Under the pieces are notes generated by a model. The model saw only the letters and a program-made list of their open reading frames with translations, did not search any database and was not told where the DNA came from. 64,000 nt of DNA from Ascaphus truei (Eukaryota > Chordata > Amphibia > Anura > Ascaphidae): NCBI GenBank assembly GCA_036426205.1, contig CM071568.1, positions 118,824,696 to 118,888,695 on the forward strand. Direction: 5' to 3'. Positions 11,501 to 23,369 of the stretch are shown piece by piece (the first letter of the stretch is position 1; each line of letters opens with the position of its first letter). The position numbers and the translations under genes are program-made.

Positions 11501-14500
11501 CGTTACAGAGGATTAGTAATTTTTCCCAAGATCCAGTTTCTCATGCTGCAAGTAAATGCTAATGTCTCTTATATTGGGACTTATGGTATTTCACCATGGT
11601 CTTAATCAGGTGTAAATTTTGTTCAATGGCAATTCTGTTTTCCACCATCCACAGGAATTTGGATCATACCCGGTGATATAGTTCTTTTTCTAGCATAATT
11701 TGTATTGATCAGTAAGGCAGAGTGTTGCAAGTAGGCTATTAACCATCTTCAAATGAAAAATTTGATAAGACATCCCTTATTGAATGGGGTCCTAGTATGT
11801 GAGCGAGAATTGTTTTTTCTTACTAATCAATTTTCTGGTTTACATAGGTATAATAGCGAGTTTTAGTTACATTGACTTGCGATCCAGCAATGATCCGATC
11901 TGATATTGTCTTTAATATTTTAATCTATTGATTGTCGAATTTCATTTATAAAACAAGTAGGAGATCGAAAATGGTCTGCGAACATGGCTAGTGTTCCAAT
12001 CTATGGTTCCCCACTTTTGATTTCTCACCATTCTTCCATGTGCCTTAGAAAGTGTGTAGTGGTTACTAGGCCAAAGTTAACAACATAGAAACAATGCGAC
12101 AAACCCTGTCAGGTTCCCCTAGCGGAGTGGAATTCTTCTGGATTGAAGCCTGAGCACAATGTTTTTAGCACTTGGTATGACTTACTCATGGAGCTTTAAA
12201 CATATAAAGTAAATTGCCAGAAACCCACATTTATAGTGTATAAAAAACAGTGTTACCAAAAAACATTATCAAGAGCGATTTTCAAGATCAATTGAACTAG
12301 GGTAGAGTTGTTTAATTTCTTTGTTGTTCCATTAGCACTAAGATACTCTTTCTAATATTTTACACAGCAGTATCTGCCTTTTTTAAAAACCTTATTGGGT
12401 CTGGCGGTCAGGATGGGGAACATTTTATGGACCATGTGTTTAGCATTATCTAGTTGTAAATTGTAATTCGTAGGTTTATGAATGACTGGATTGGTCTACA
12501 GATTCCGCAGTAGGTTATGTCTTTCATGGTTCATATGTATATTGTGACATGGGCCAGATCGCTAGTTTATGGTTTTTACCCTCTATGTGGCGCGGATAGA
12601 CTTTCTGTAATGGAGAAACCTGTTGTCTTCTTCTGCTTTAGTTTTTAAGTATTTACAGAAATCCCATCTGGGGCCTGGAACCTTGATAAGCTTGTTAAAA
12701 ATGTGTATGTGCTGTCTCATCTCTTAGAGTTATTGAGGGATTTATGCTTTCCATGGTTCGGTACTATATTTTTGGAATATTCACATTTTTCAGAAACTTT
12801 CTCTCGTCTCGTTATCAATACTCCTTTTTTTGTAGAGTTCTTTGTAGTATTCTGAAATTGAAAGCTAATTTCTCCTGAGCTGTTTAATTGAACCTCCTGG
12901 TTCTCTTATTTGGGCCAATGGGATAATTATTGAGACCATAATTTACCGCAATCGATTATTCCATATTATGACATGTTAAAAACTGTGGGCTTCTTATTGA
13001 TGATTTCATTTTTCTAATTCTTTCATTTTTCTACCATTGTTTGCATGATTTTTGTTTTTGCAATTTTCTCATCTGTGCCTTTTAGAATTTTCATTGTTAA
13101 AGGTTTTTTTGCCAGGCTGTATACTAGTATTGAAGCACTTTATAGATGTTTGTTTTTTAAACTCTGTTTATGTAAACTTATGATTGGACACTCTCATACC
13201 ACCTTTGATGTTTTCAGGATAGAATTGGGTTGAGATTTATGTATTCTTCCTTATTATTTCAAATTCCCTACAAACACATTAGTTAATATTTCCTGGTTTC
13301 ATTTGGTTAGGTACGTTGGGGGATCTCCAAGTATTGGGCGTTGTATGATACCCATTCAAGGCCCTTTATACCATATACTGGGACGATGATGTACAAAATG
13401 ATTTCGTCTCTCTATTTGTTTAATAAAGTGTTTAAACAACCTTCGTTTATCATATTTCTTTATTCTTGAAAGATAAGTTCACGAGGAGTAAAAAAGTTTA
13501 CCTCTTCTATGGGATTTTAAAAGTTCTTCTGAGTCAACCACACCCACGTCTTTTATTGAATGTCATATTCGTGATTTGGGTGTTGTTTATTGAGATCTTT
13601 CCTGAGTCCTGATCTATCTGTGGTGTCCTGAACAGCGTGTCCAGTCCCCCCCAGAATCAATTCTTAATTTGCAGCACCAACCACACTGTGCACAAGTCTC
13701 TAAATAACGGAAGCTTATATAATTAGGTAATATAACACATTTTCCGCACAGTATTCCCGTTCCCAGTATTTAAATTTTAGCTACTCATCATCTACCTCTC
13801 TCGTCCTCTTGATGAAGTATGATCTATATGGAAGTATTTCTTGATAGGATGACTTCTCATTCCTTTGTTGCTTTGCTGGGAAAGAAGAGGCAATACTACC
13901 ATTCTTGCAGATTCTTAGCACATTTTAGTATTAAAATGGGTTTCTTGCAGAGAATCGATAGTCCAGCCTTTTTCTTTTGGTTTAATTAGTTCTTTTTTTA
14001 CGTGTTGATAAGATATTGTTAAGAGCCCCTGGTGGGACATTCCATGTAAGTTTTTTAAGCGCATTTTGTAGTTGTTGCTGGTATCAATACACTGCTTGGG
14101 TTTACAAGTTCCCTGAATGGCGGATTATTCTTTTTGATTTCTGATTGGTAATCACTTATGACCCGATTAAGTACTCTGCTGCAACCTCTCATTATCTTAA
14201 ACACCTTACCGTTAACATAACAAGTTTAAACTATCCTGTGTGGATTCTCCTTTTTTACCATAGAGTGGCTTACACTTAACTCACTCATACCTCTGCTCTT
14301 GAGTTCTTTGTTTATCGCCGTCCTTGGAGTATTGTCTACCCTTGTTTACTCTCTCTTTCTGGGTTGCCTCATCATACCCTTTTTTTTCATTTGGTCTAAT
14401 TGCCCCAATAACCCTTTCCTATAAAAAGGAGAGCCTAACTACTAAGCACGTTAGGTTGTATACCCTGCTCTTTGGCTAAACCTCCGGGACTGCTATCTGA

Positions 14501-14600
14501 ACGAGTGCTCCTAACTCTGAGTGTTTTGGCCTGTCCCTCCTCCTTCATCATATCCCCGTTACAGGTAAATCAAACAAAACGTTGACCCAATAACAAACAC
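11501..14600. other. AT-rich DNA without recognisable genes
   Basis: No coding motif or internal repeat found. A TATAAAAAG at 14420-14428 lies just upstream of the L2 open frame and could belong to its 5' region; this is not supported by anything else. Confidence 0.5.
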
Positions 14601-14605
14601 AAAAA

Positions 14606-16465
14606 GTGGGAAAAAAGTGGGAGACCATACTACTTGCTTCTGATTCTGCAGTTTTGAACTACGCTTGGAAAGGATTTATACCATCCCAGACAGCACATCT
14701 CAAACACATGACTATTACTGTGGGACCCGCCTTCTTTTATTTTGCATGTGTACCTCACTTTATTTTCAATTACTGCACTCTTGCAACACAGCCTACATAC
14801 ATGTCTGCTAACTTCTATTCATATTTCTACCTCTACTCCTTACTTCACCACGCTAGTCACCATGAACTCCTCTCTTACCTGCGCCCTCTGTCACCACACA
14901 GCTATACCCCCTTCACTAAAACACGCCACTACAAATCATCCTCACACATTCTCTTTCTGTCCATGCTTCTCCTCCTCGCTTCTGGGGATATCTCTCCCAA
15001 TCCTGGTCCCTGCCTTATTTCTACTTGCTCTCGTCCTCGCCTTCCACATGCAACTTCTACTCCTTCTGGTGTAAACCCCTCCAACCTCATACCCATCCCC
15101 TGCCACCCTCCCTCCTCTCTCCCTTTCTCCTGTGCCCTTTGGAATGCTCGCTCCCTCTCTAACAAGTTCCTCTCTGTACATGACTTCTTTCTCTCTCACT
15201 CTCTGCTCCTATTTGCCATAACTGAGACCTGGCTCACTCAGACTGACTCTGCTCTGGAAGCTGCCCTCTCTTATGGAGGCCTTTCCTTCTCCCACACTCC
15301 GTGCCCTGATGGCAGGCGTGGGGCTCCTGCTCTCCTCTCTCTGCCGCTACCGAACCATTCCTATTCCTCCCTCTCTTGCTTTTCACTCCTTTGAGGTTCA
15401 CACAGTCCAGATCTTCTCTCCTCTCCCGGTCCATGTGGTGGTCATCTATTGCCCACCTTCCTCTACTCATCCCCCTTCTGCCTTTCTCTCTCACTTTGAA
15501 TCCTGGCTCTCTTCCTTTCTCTCCTCAGACACCCCTGTTCTTCTCCTGGGGGACTTCAACTGCCACATTGATGACCCCTCTCTCCCTTGGGCTTCCCCTC
15601 TCTAACCTCTTCTTTTGGCCTTCAACAGTGGACTGAAGCCAGCACCCACAAGGATGGACACTACCTAGACCTGGTTTTCACTAAAAACTTCTCTCTCTCC
15701 GATTTCTCCATTTCCCCTTTTCCTCTCTCTGACCATCACCTCGTCTCATTTTCTCTCTCTCGCTTCTCTCCATCTCCATCTTCATCTCGCCCTCGTTTTT
15801 GCAGAAACCTGCACTCTATTAACCTACCAGCTCTTGATTCCACTTTATGCTCCTCCCTCTTCTCTCTCAGTTCTGCTTCAGACCCTGACAACCTGGTCAG
15901 GAACTACAACTCTGCCTTATCTTCCTCTCTTGATCTTCATGCCCCGCTTTCTCTCTGCCGTCCTCGCCCTTTTAACCCCAGACCCTGGCTAAACTCCCAC
16001 ACACACATGCTGCGTTCCTCCACTCATTCCGCTGAATGCCTCTGGAGGAAATCTCATATGTTCGCAGACTTCATTCACTACAAATTTATGCTGTCCTGTT
16101 TCAACTCTGCCCTCTCTCAGGCTAAACAAACCTACTTTTTATCACTAATCAACACACACAAGTCTAACCCATGTCGACTCTTTTCTGTCTTTGACTCTCT
16201 ACTCAGACCACCCTCAGCTGCCTCCTCTTCTTCCTCCATCTCACCTCAGGACTTTGCTGACTTTTTTAAGGAAAAGGTGGAATCCATACGTCAGAACATC
16301 CCATCTGTTGCCTCCTCCCATCCCACACTGCTTCCCAACTCTCCTCCTGAATTTCTTGACTCTTTTTCTGCTATCTCGGAGAAGGATGTGTCACTGCTGA
16401 TCTCCTCTTCTCCCTCTACCACTTGCCCTCTTGATCCCATTCCCTCCCATCTCCTAAAACCTCTT
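14606..16465 (+). pseudogene. L2 ORF, N-terminal region and AP endonuclease
   Basis: The ORF opens with about 125 residues that include a hydrophobic stretch (ILFLSMLLLLAS) leading into a 2A-like motif. The endonuclease follows: ALWNARSLSNKF (about 15136), ITETWL with the catalytic glutamate (about 15217), LLGDFNCHIDD (about 15540) and SDHHLVSF near its C-terminal end (about 15738). Known family role: it nicks target DNA so that reverse transcription can be primed there. The frame moves from 2 to 3 near 15350-15385 and back to 2 near 15590, so two indels break it. It continues into a linker (CPLDPIPSHLLKPL), which is cut at 16465 by the LTR insertion and resumes after 21605. Confidence 0.9.
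14984..15010 (+). other. 2A-like translational recoding motif
   Basis: The codons read GDISPNPGP, matching the D-(V/I)-(E/S)-x-NPGP consensus of 2A peptides, preceded by a hydrophobic segment. 2A-like motifs are known at the N-terminus of some APE-type non-LTR retrotransposons, where the ribosome skips the last Gly-Pro bond. The motif is in frame with the endonuclease here. Confidence 0.85.
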
Positions 16466-17401
16466 TGTCACGGTTGGGCTCGCCACAAACCTGGGTCGGA
16501 CCGCGTGGCTGAGGTGGGGTTGTAAAAGCACCAACCTTAGACCGCACAGGCTGATCCGGATTGCGCAGTTCGTAGTCGTACGTAGCAGGGTCGGGACTGG
16601 AGAAGGTAGCATCATCAGTGGACAAGCCATGGTCAGGACTGGAGAGATCAGGGTAAACGTTATTCAAGCAGGAGTTCGGTAACAGGTAGTCAGGAGTTCC
16701 CCGCTTCAGCTTAGGAGCGTGGGAGCGGGTTCTGTGCGTGCGGTGACCATGGCCCATGGTACTGCTCTCAGGAAGGGATAGGCAGACCGGAGTGGGCACA
16801 CCGCCAGGCAACACTGGTAAACCAGTGCTTCAGCGCAAGAGTCCAGAGCAGGCCTGTGCAAGGAGAGAGAGAGCTACAGACCTCTGGACTCATAGACCGG
16901 CCTCTACTAGGGAAGGACAGCCGGCCTCAGGAAACTGGAAGCTGAAGTACACACTGGAGAACCCTCCGCTTCAGCACAGGAAACAGGAACAGTCCGCTGC
17001 GTGACACTAGCAGCCGGCCTCAGGAAATAGGGAGCTGAAGTCAACAAGGAGAGTACTCCGCTTCAGCACAGGAGACAGGAACAGACCTCTGCGTGAACTA
17101 AGGAATAGAACTTTGAGAGATTAGTACACAACAGAGCCAAGCCTTAGGGCTTGTGGCAGAACACTGGGTGACATCCAGGAAGGACAATGCTCGGCAGAGG
17201 AGGATTGTGGGGATGCAGTACTTAAAGGCCTGCGGGCCAATCCCCGGAGGAGGGTGTGAAGGCACTGCTCCAATGAGTGTGTACAAGGCTAGATTGCAGT
17301 GATAGCTTGCACAGCTGCAGTAGATACCAGAGGGAGTGTTCCAGGACTGCACAGGTCTGTGAGGCAAGGTAAGCAGTAAACTGAGGTGTGGATTCCTTAC
17401 A
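16466..17401 (-). repeat. 3' LTR of the nested element (936 bp)
   Basis: Runs from TGTCACGG to CCTTACA on the plus strand. It is about 92 bp shorter than the 5' LTR because it has one fewer copy of an internal tandem unit (CACTAGCAGCCGGCCTCAGG...CTGAAGTCAACAAGGAG). Its primer-match site reads AATGCTCGGC, against TATGCTCGGC in the 5' LTR. Confidence 0.95.
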
Positions 17402-17420
17402 TTACCCCCTCCCCCTTCAC
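17402..17420 (-). other. Polypurine tract
   Basis: Directly upstream (minus sense) of the 3' LTR: AAGGGGGAGGGGGTAA. This is the expected start site for plus-strand DNA synthesis and confirms the element's orientation. Confidence 0.85.
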
Positions 17421-20400
17421 GTGAGACCTCTGGGCGAACATGACCACTCATAGAGTTGGGGGATATGGAATTATTCCTGAACTGTCTAGGATTGGGGGTA
17501 GAGTCGTGGTCCAGAGACTCATAGTCACTCCTTTGTGTACCCCCACCCCCCGGTGAGAACTGTGGCCAGACAGGCCCATCCATGGGTCTCGGGGACATTG
17601 AGTTGTTCCTAAAGTTTTTTAGGCGTAAAGGGGAACCGTAAACGAGCAGTTCCTTGGTGAGTACTGTTCTAGGATATGAGAGTGGTGGTAGAGACATCAT
17701 TGGTACGTGGCTCGCCCCGCGAAATGGCTTGGGAATCCAAGGCTGTGAAGAACCAGCGGGTTCCAGAGCAGAAACGGCAGAAGAACCTCCACTGGGAGCC
17801 CAGTCTTTAGTAATGGGATCAGAATTTAGGTTAAGCGGCCTTGATAGTTGATCGAATATACCAGGGTGACCTTCGGGACAGACAAAGTCTTTGCTGACCT
17901 CTGCATGTAGGAATTTGAGAGGGACTTCTCCTCCAGAGGTCTCCCAGGTAGTGGTCAGCGAGGGTATAGGGTGGGTGGGAGCATTTCCCGGTATTGGTAT
18001 GGAAGGTGACAAGGCAAGCAGTAAACCAGACATAGAGACCAAAATCTTGGGATACGTACAGAGTATTTCCAACACAGAGGAAATAACAGGGGCAACAGAA
18101 GGTTCCAAGGGGGAAAACCATGGTTTCACAGAGGCAGAGAAGCAATCAGCAGTGGAGCTCCCAAATACTGGGGAACCCTCAGTGGGAGATAGTATTGTCT
18201 GGGGATTAGGAATAGGCTTTGGGGCTTTAATATCAGGAACTTGAGAAACAGGCAGAGCAAGGGTAGCGGCGGAAGGGAAGCTAACATCAGAAGCTGAAGT
18301 CTGTACTTCAGTGACAGGGACCTGAGAGACAACAAGCGGCAAGTAGGAACCATGGAACCTCTTAATGGCAGACAGCTTAGGAGCAAAGGAGTCGTATCCA
18401 AAACTGCAAGGGCCCTAACAACAGGGGTACTTGACATGACAAAAATATGAATAGGCGTGTTTACTAGTGCAAAAATTCTGATAACAGGACTCCTAGCCAG
18501 TGGTGAGGGTGTCTGGGTTTGACTAGTGAGAAAATCAGATATAGTGATAAGTGACCTAGAATCAATCACTGAGGTTCTAGGTTTGCTGGACATGTGTGAA
18601 AAAATACCCTTTAAGACAGGAGTTTTAATTTTTTCCCCGAGTAACCCAACGGTTGCTGGGGCATATTTAGACGCAGTGCTGAGGGACTGAGGTTTAGCAA
18701 AGGCAGGAAAACTAAATAGATCAGATGTAAACACCAGGACTAAAAATATAGACAGGGTGGTATCAGACTGTACTAAGGGCGTAACAGATATGCTGATCCC
18801 TGGAGGGTTTGCATAGGCACAGAAATCAGGGGAACCAAAAGCAAGGACTTCCTCTATAGGAGGAGATACTGAATCTGAAGGAAGGTTTTTACCTCTCAGA
18901 GTATCAGGACCGGCAAGGCAAATTTCAGAGAGAGGGAAACTGTGTGCAGGCTTCTAGCTAGCACATATGAAAAAGCGTAACTTTTGAGTGAAAGCAGTGT
19001 GTCAGCAAACATTCCTGGGAACACAACATGAACCCCAGGAGGGGCATAATGACCACTGTATGCTTTTAACCCTAAGCTTTGAGAAGGGGAGAACACAGAC
19101 AGTACACGGGGGGTAATCATAACTGTACTGGTCTCTGAAGTGGGTATTTGGTAAGGAGTGTCTGGGAAACCAGAAATGACTGCAGATTCCACGAGGTGGG
19201 GACTATGCGCTGAACCAGGGATCGCCGCTCTCTGGGTGACAGACTGGTTCAGCGAGATACCCGGGAGTGGGAACTCTGCGACCAAGCTTAGGGAAAAACC
19301 TGTTACCAAAATACCTTTAACTGGAATCAGAACTTTAGCCGAAGTTTCAGGGGGCACAGCAGCTGAAACTTGAGCTGAAGCAGGGGCTTTAAAGCAAAGA
19401 CTAACTAAGGACTCTGCAACATTAGGGTAGTCATTCAATGCAACCTCTGCTGTCGGACTTGGGGAATCATTCTCTGAGGTTAGAAAGGAGGCATTAACTT
19501 GAAGGCAGCACGAATTTACAGTGGTTAATGCAGATATAACCTGAGAGTAAAAAAATAGGGAGCTTTTCCTCTGTAATGGGAGGCACAAGGGATTTCTCTT
19601 CTGGAGCTAGGGACGTGACCTTGGCTGGCGAAGAACAGGGAGTTACCAAAGGAGGCTAATAGAGGTGACCTGCATGGGTTAATACAGGAATGACCTTGGG
19701 AACAGCACTTAGGAATTCAAACTTAGTATGTGGAGGTAGAAGGGATTCCTTCTCTGACGGGAAGGGCGCACAGGACTGCCTAGCAGGGGTTAAAGCAGGA
19801 AAAACCTCAAGGGCTGGAATGGGAGATTCAGAGTTAGAAATAGAGGGAAAAAGGGATGCGTTCTCGGATACTAGAGCCTTAGTGTTGGCTAGAGAAATAT
19901 ACGTATACTCCAGGGGAACCTCACTGGACTGATCAGCAGGGGTTAACGTAGACATATCATTGGTGTCAGAGTACCCGGGCGTACAATCAGGGCTAGGGAC
20001 CGTGGCAGCTTCTACGTTAGGGGGCAGTGATAGTGGGTCAGTTTGGTCATTTCCTGGAGAGGGAGATACGTCCCCAGGTTTAGCTACAGGACTGGCAGCA
20101 CAGGGGGACTGCCAAGCGGCAGCGTAGCTGGCGAGGAGAGGGTCCTGTTCCTTTATGCAAATGTCCAAAGTCAGGGAAAGTACACAGACTGGGTTTTGTG
20201 CATGAGCCAACATGAAGAGAGGGTCCTGTTGTACTAGGTGAATGTCCAATCATAAGGCCAAGGCTTAGAGTGCATTTCGGGCATTGGCAAGTTTGATAGG
20301 ATTCACATTATCCCAGGTTAAAGGGGAACCAGGGGAGTAAACACAAGCGGCCAGAGACTGTTTTAAGTCCTTCAGGCAGTAAGCCTTACTAATGAGATCA

Positions 20401-20571
20401 TTATGGCATCGGCGTTGCAAAGGGGTTAAACCTGCTAACATAAACGGATCTTCCATCCGAGGTAGTATTTCGCATAGATACTGGGACTGGTCTGCAGGCC
20501 GGGACAGGATTTCAGACAGAAACTTACCAACCCTCACCACAGGGCTGTCTGAGTTTGTGGGGCCGAGCATA
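17421..20571 (-). pseudogene. Unrecognised Pro/Ser/Thr-rich ORF of the nested LTR element
   Basis: From an ATG inside the primer-binding site the minus strand reads MLGPTNSDSPVVRVGK, then a segment (LSRPADQSQYLCEILPRMED, LTPLQRRCHNDLISKAY) that looks like a folded domain. After it comes some 900 codons rich in P, S, T, V and L (for example SLPPNVEAATVPSPDCTPG, VSQVPVTEVQTSASDVSFPS). Stops lie at about 20265-20267 (TAA) and 20250-20252 (TGA), and several frame changes follow near 19.6, 18.9, 18.7 and 18.3 kb. The opening M-x-(S/G)-P-T-N-x-D resembles the gag start of the element at 61.6 kb, so the first part may be a reduced gag. I do not recognise the rest. Ty3-type pol motifs are absent. Confidence 0.6.
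20562..20571 (-). other. Self-complementary primer-binding site
   Basis: Minus sense TATGCTCGGC, one base after the 5' LTR end. The same ten bases occur on the plus strand inside the 5' LTR (21385-21394), so the transcript's predicted first bases (GCCGAGCATA) can pair with this site. No TGG-type tRNA-primer site is present. Confidence 0.75.
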
Positions 20572-20572
20572 C

Positions 20573-21600
20573 TGTCACGGTTGTGCTCGCCACAAACCTG
20601 GGTCGGACCGCGTGGCTGAGGTGGGGTTGTAAAAGCACCGACCTTAGACCGCGCAGGCTGATCCGGATTGCGCAGTTCGTAGTCGTACTTAGCAGGGTCG
20701 TGACTGGAGAAGGTAGCATCATCAGTGGACAAGCCATGGTAAGGACTGGAGAGATCAGGGTAAACGTTATTCAAGCAGGAGTTTGGCAACAGGTAGTCAG
20801 GAGTTCCCCGCTTCAGCTTAGGAGTGTGGGAGCGGGTTCTGCGCGTGCGGCGACCATGGCCCATGGTACTGCTCTCAGGAAGGGATAGGCAGACCAGAGT
20901 GGACACACCGCCAGGCAACACTGGTAAACCAGTGCTTCAGCGCAAGAGTCCAGAGCGGGCCTGTGCAAGGAGAAAGAGAGCTACAGACCTCTGGACTCGT
21001 AGACCGGCCTCTACTAGGGAAGGACAGCCGGCCTCAGGAAACTGGAAGCTGAAGTACGCACTGGAGAACCCTCCGCTTCAGCACAGGAAACAGGAACCGA
21101 CTGCTGCGTGACACTAGCAGCCGGCCTCAGGAAACAGGGAGCTGAAGTCAACAAGGAGAGTACTCTGCTTCAGCACAGGAAACAGGAACAGACCGCTGTG
21201 TGACACTAGCAGCCGGCCTCAGGAAACAGGGAGCTGAAGTCAACAAGGAGAGTACTCCACTTCAGCACAGGAGACAGGAACAGACCTCTGCGTGAACTAA
21301 GGAATAGAACTTTGAGAGATTAGTACACAACAGAGCCAAGCCTTAGGGCTTGTGGCAGAACACTTGGTGACATCCAGGAAGGACTATGCTCGGCAGAGGA
21401 GGATTGTGGGGATGCAGTACTTAAAGGCCAGCGGGCCAATCCCCGGAGGAGGGTGTGAAGGCACTGCTCCAATGAGTTAGTACAAGGCTAGGTTGCAGTG
21501 ATAGCTTGCACAGCTGCAGTAGATACCAGAGGGAGTGTTCCAGGACTGCACAGGTCTGTGAGGCAAGGTAAGCAGTAAACTGAGGTGTGGATTCCTTACA
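20573..21600 (-). repeat. 5' LTR of the nested element (1028 bp)
   Basis: Starts TGTCACGG and ends CCTTACA on the plus strand. It contains about three copies of a ~92-bp tandem unit (20940-21300), one more than the 3' LTR. Confidence 0.95.
21385..21425 (-). promoter_or_regulatory. LTR promoter: TATA-like box and predicted start
   Basis: Minus-strand TTTAAG (21420-21425) lies 31 bases before GCCGAGCATA (21385-21394), the sequence complementary to the primer site. The same spacing recurs in four other LTRs of the window. Confidence 0.65.
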
Positions 21601-21605
21601 CTCTT

Positions 21606-23059
21606 GCTCCTTCTATAATCCCTATGCTCACACAGATCTTTAACTCTTCCCTCTGCTCTGGTACCTTTCCATCCCCATTCAAGCATGCAACCGTTATACC
21701 ATTACTCAAAAACAGCAAGCTCGACCCTACCTGTCCTTCTAACTATCGACCTGTCTCCCTCCTGCCTTTTGCCTCCCAACTCCTTGAACGTCTTGTATTC
21801 TCTCGATTGCTACACTTTCTCAACACCTATCTCTTCTAGACCCTCTACAATCTGGCTTCCACACTGCTCACTCTACTGAAACAGCCCTCACTAAAATAAC
21901 TGACGACCTCCATGCTGCCAAAGACAGAGGTCATTACACTCTGCTCATATTACTCGACCTCTCTGCAGCATTTGACACCGTGGACCACCCTCTTCTCATT
22001 CACATTCTCCATACTCTTGGTATTCGGAATAAAGCTCTATCCTGGATCTCCTCTTTCCTCTCCCAACGTACTTTCAGTGTCTCTTTTGCTAACACCTCCT
22101 CCTCCTCTATTGATCTTTCTGTGGGGGTACCCCAGGGCTCTGTCCTGGGACCCCTTCTCTTTTCTCTTTACACACTCTCTCTAGGTGACCTAATCACATC
22201 ATTTGGGTTTAAATATCACCTCTATGCTGACGACACACAAATTTACCTTTCAACCCCTGACCTTACACCTGCTATACAGACCAAAGTTTCTGAATGCCTC
22301 TCTGGAATATCATCATGGATGGCCATCCGCCGACTGAAACTTAACATGGCAAAAACAGAGCTCCTTATACTTCCTCCCAAACCTGGCCCTACTACCTCCT
22401 TCCACATTGCTATTGGAAATACGATCAGTCACCCAGTAGCCCAAGCACGCTGCCTAAGGGTTACACTTGATTCCTCTCTCTCATTCTCCTCTCATATTCA
22501 AAACGTTTCTAAAACTTGTCGCTTTTTCCTCCGCAATATCGCAAAGATACGCCCTTTTCTCTGTTACTCGACTGCTAAAACTCTGACTCAGGCCCTCATT
22601 CTTTCACGTCTCGATTACTGCAACCTCCTGCTGTCCGGCCTTCCTACCTCTCACGTGTCTCCCCTACAATCTATCCTAAACGCTGCTGCCAGAATCACTC
22701 TATTCTTTCCTAAATCTGTCTCCGTATCTCCCCTCCTGAAATCCCTCTCCTGGCTTCCGATCAAATCCTGTATCTCACACTCAATTCTCCTCCTCACTTT
22801 TAAAGCTTTACACTCTTCTGCCCCTCCTTACATCTCAGCCTTAATTTCTCGCTATGCACCATCCCGACTCTTGCGTTCTTCTCAAGGATGTCTTCTTTCT
22901 ACCCCCTTTGTATCTAAAGCTCTCTCCCGCCTTAAACCTTTCTCACATTCTGCCCCACACCTCTGGAATGCCCTTTCCCTCAATACCCAACTAGCACCCT
23001 CTCTATCCACCTTTAAGACCCACCTTAAGACACATCTGCTTAAAGAAGCATATGAATAG
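21606..23059 (+). pseudogene. L2 reverse transcriptase domain and C-terminus
   Basis: Continuation of the L2 ORF after the LTR insertion. It starts LAPSIIPMLTQIFNSSLCSG and SNYRPVSLLPF, then shifts frame at about 21837 (a TAG in the old frame). The rest is open in frame 2 to 23059. RT motifs are clear: [13 protein letters not shown] (catalytic Asp), [24 protein letters not shown] (catalytic Asp pair) and [11 protein letters not shown]. The C-terminal part ([27 protein letters not shown]) is typical of L2/CR1 ORF2. Known role: reverse transcription of the element's RNA at the nicked target. The 360 codons after the frameshift are uninterrupted, which suggests a fairly young copy. Confidence 0.92.
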
Positions 23060-23358
23060 TACTGGATAATCATGGACACATGATACATAAAGCTTGGCCC
23101 CTGCAGACGCACTTACTAGAATTCCCTCCTACTGTCTCTGTACGTTCTCCCTACCTACTAATTAGATTGTAAGCTCCTCGGAGCAGGGACTCCTCTTCCT
23201 TAATGTTACTTTAATGTCTGAAGCACTTATTCCCATGATCTGTTATTTATATTATTTGTTATTTATATGATATGTATTACAATTTATATGTATTACTACT
23301 GTGAAGCGCTATGTACATTTATGGCGCTATATAAATAAAGACATACAATACAATACAA
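23060..23358 (+). other. L2 3' UTR and tail
   Basis: Short non-coding tail containing ATTAGATTGTAAGCTC and GGCGCTATATAAATAAAG, ending in repeats of ACAAT. This 3' end is the recognition region for L2-type reverse transcriptase. Confidence 0.8.
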
Positions 23359-23369
23359 TAACTGACTTA

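Larger units (their letters stand above)
16466..21600 (-). mobile_element. Non-autonomous LTR retrotransposon nested in L2
   Basis: A 5135-bp element with long direct repeats, TG...CA ends on both LTRs, and a perfect 5-bp target duplication (CTCTT at 16461-16465 and 21601-21605). The purine-rich tract next to the left LTR and the primer site next to the right LTR set the orientation as minus. The internal 3.2 kb has no protease, RT, RNase H or integrase, only a decayed proline/serine/threonine-rich ORF, so it must have moved with enzymes from another element. Its LTR promoter and primer layout match the autonomous gypsy element at 47.7-53.4 kb. Confidence 0.95.
14606..23358 (+). mobile_element. 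L2-clade LINE, nearly full length, split by an LTR element
   Basis: A non-LTR retrotransposon on the plus strand: AP endonuclease, reverse transcriptase, and a short 3' UTR ending in GGCGCTATATAAATAAAG then ACATACAATACAATACAATA. The YADDTQIY motif and this tail are typical of the L2 group. The 5' limit is unknown; 14606 is the first possible start codon of the open frame. The element is interrupted at 16465 by the LTR element and resumes at 21606, with CTCTT duplicated on both sides. It has about three frameshifts, so it is dead. Confidence 0.9.

Noticed and set aside
14929..15494. Minus-strand Arg/Glu-rich frames under the L2 endonuclease
   Set aside because: Shadows of the pyrimidine-rich L2 coding strand.
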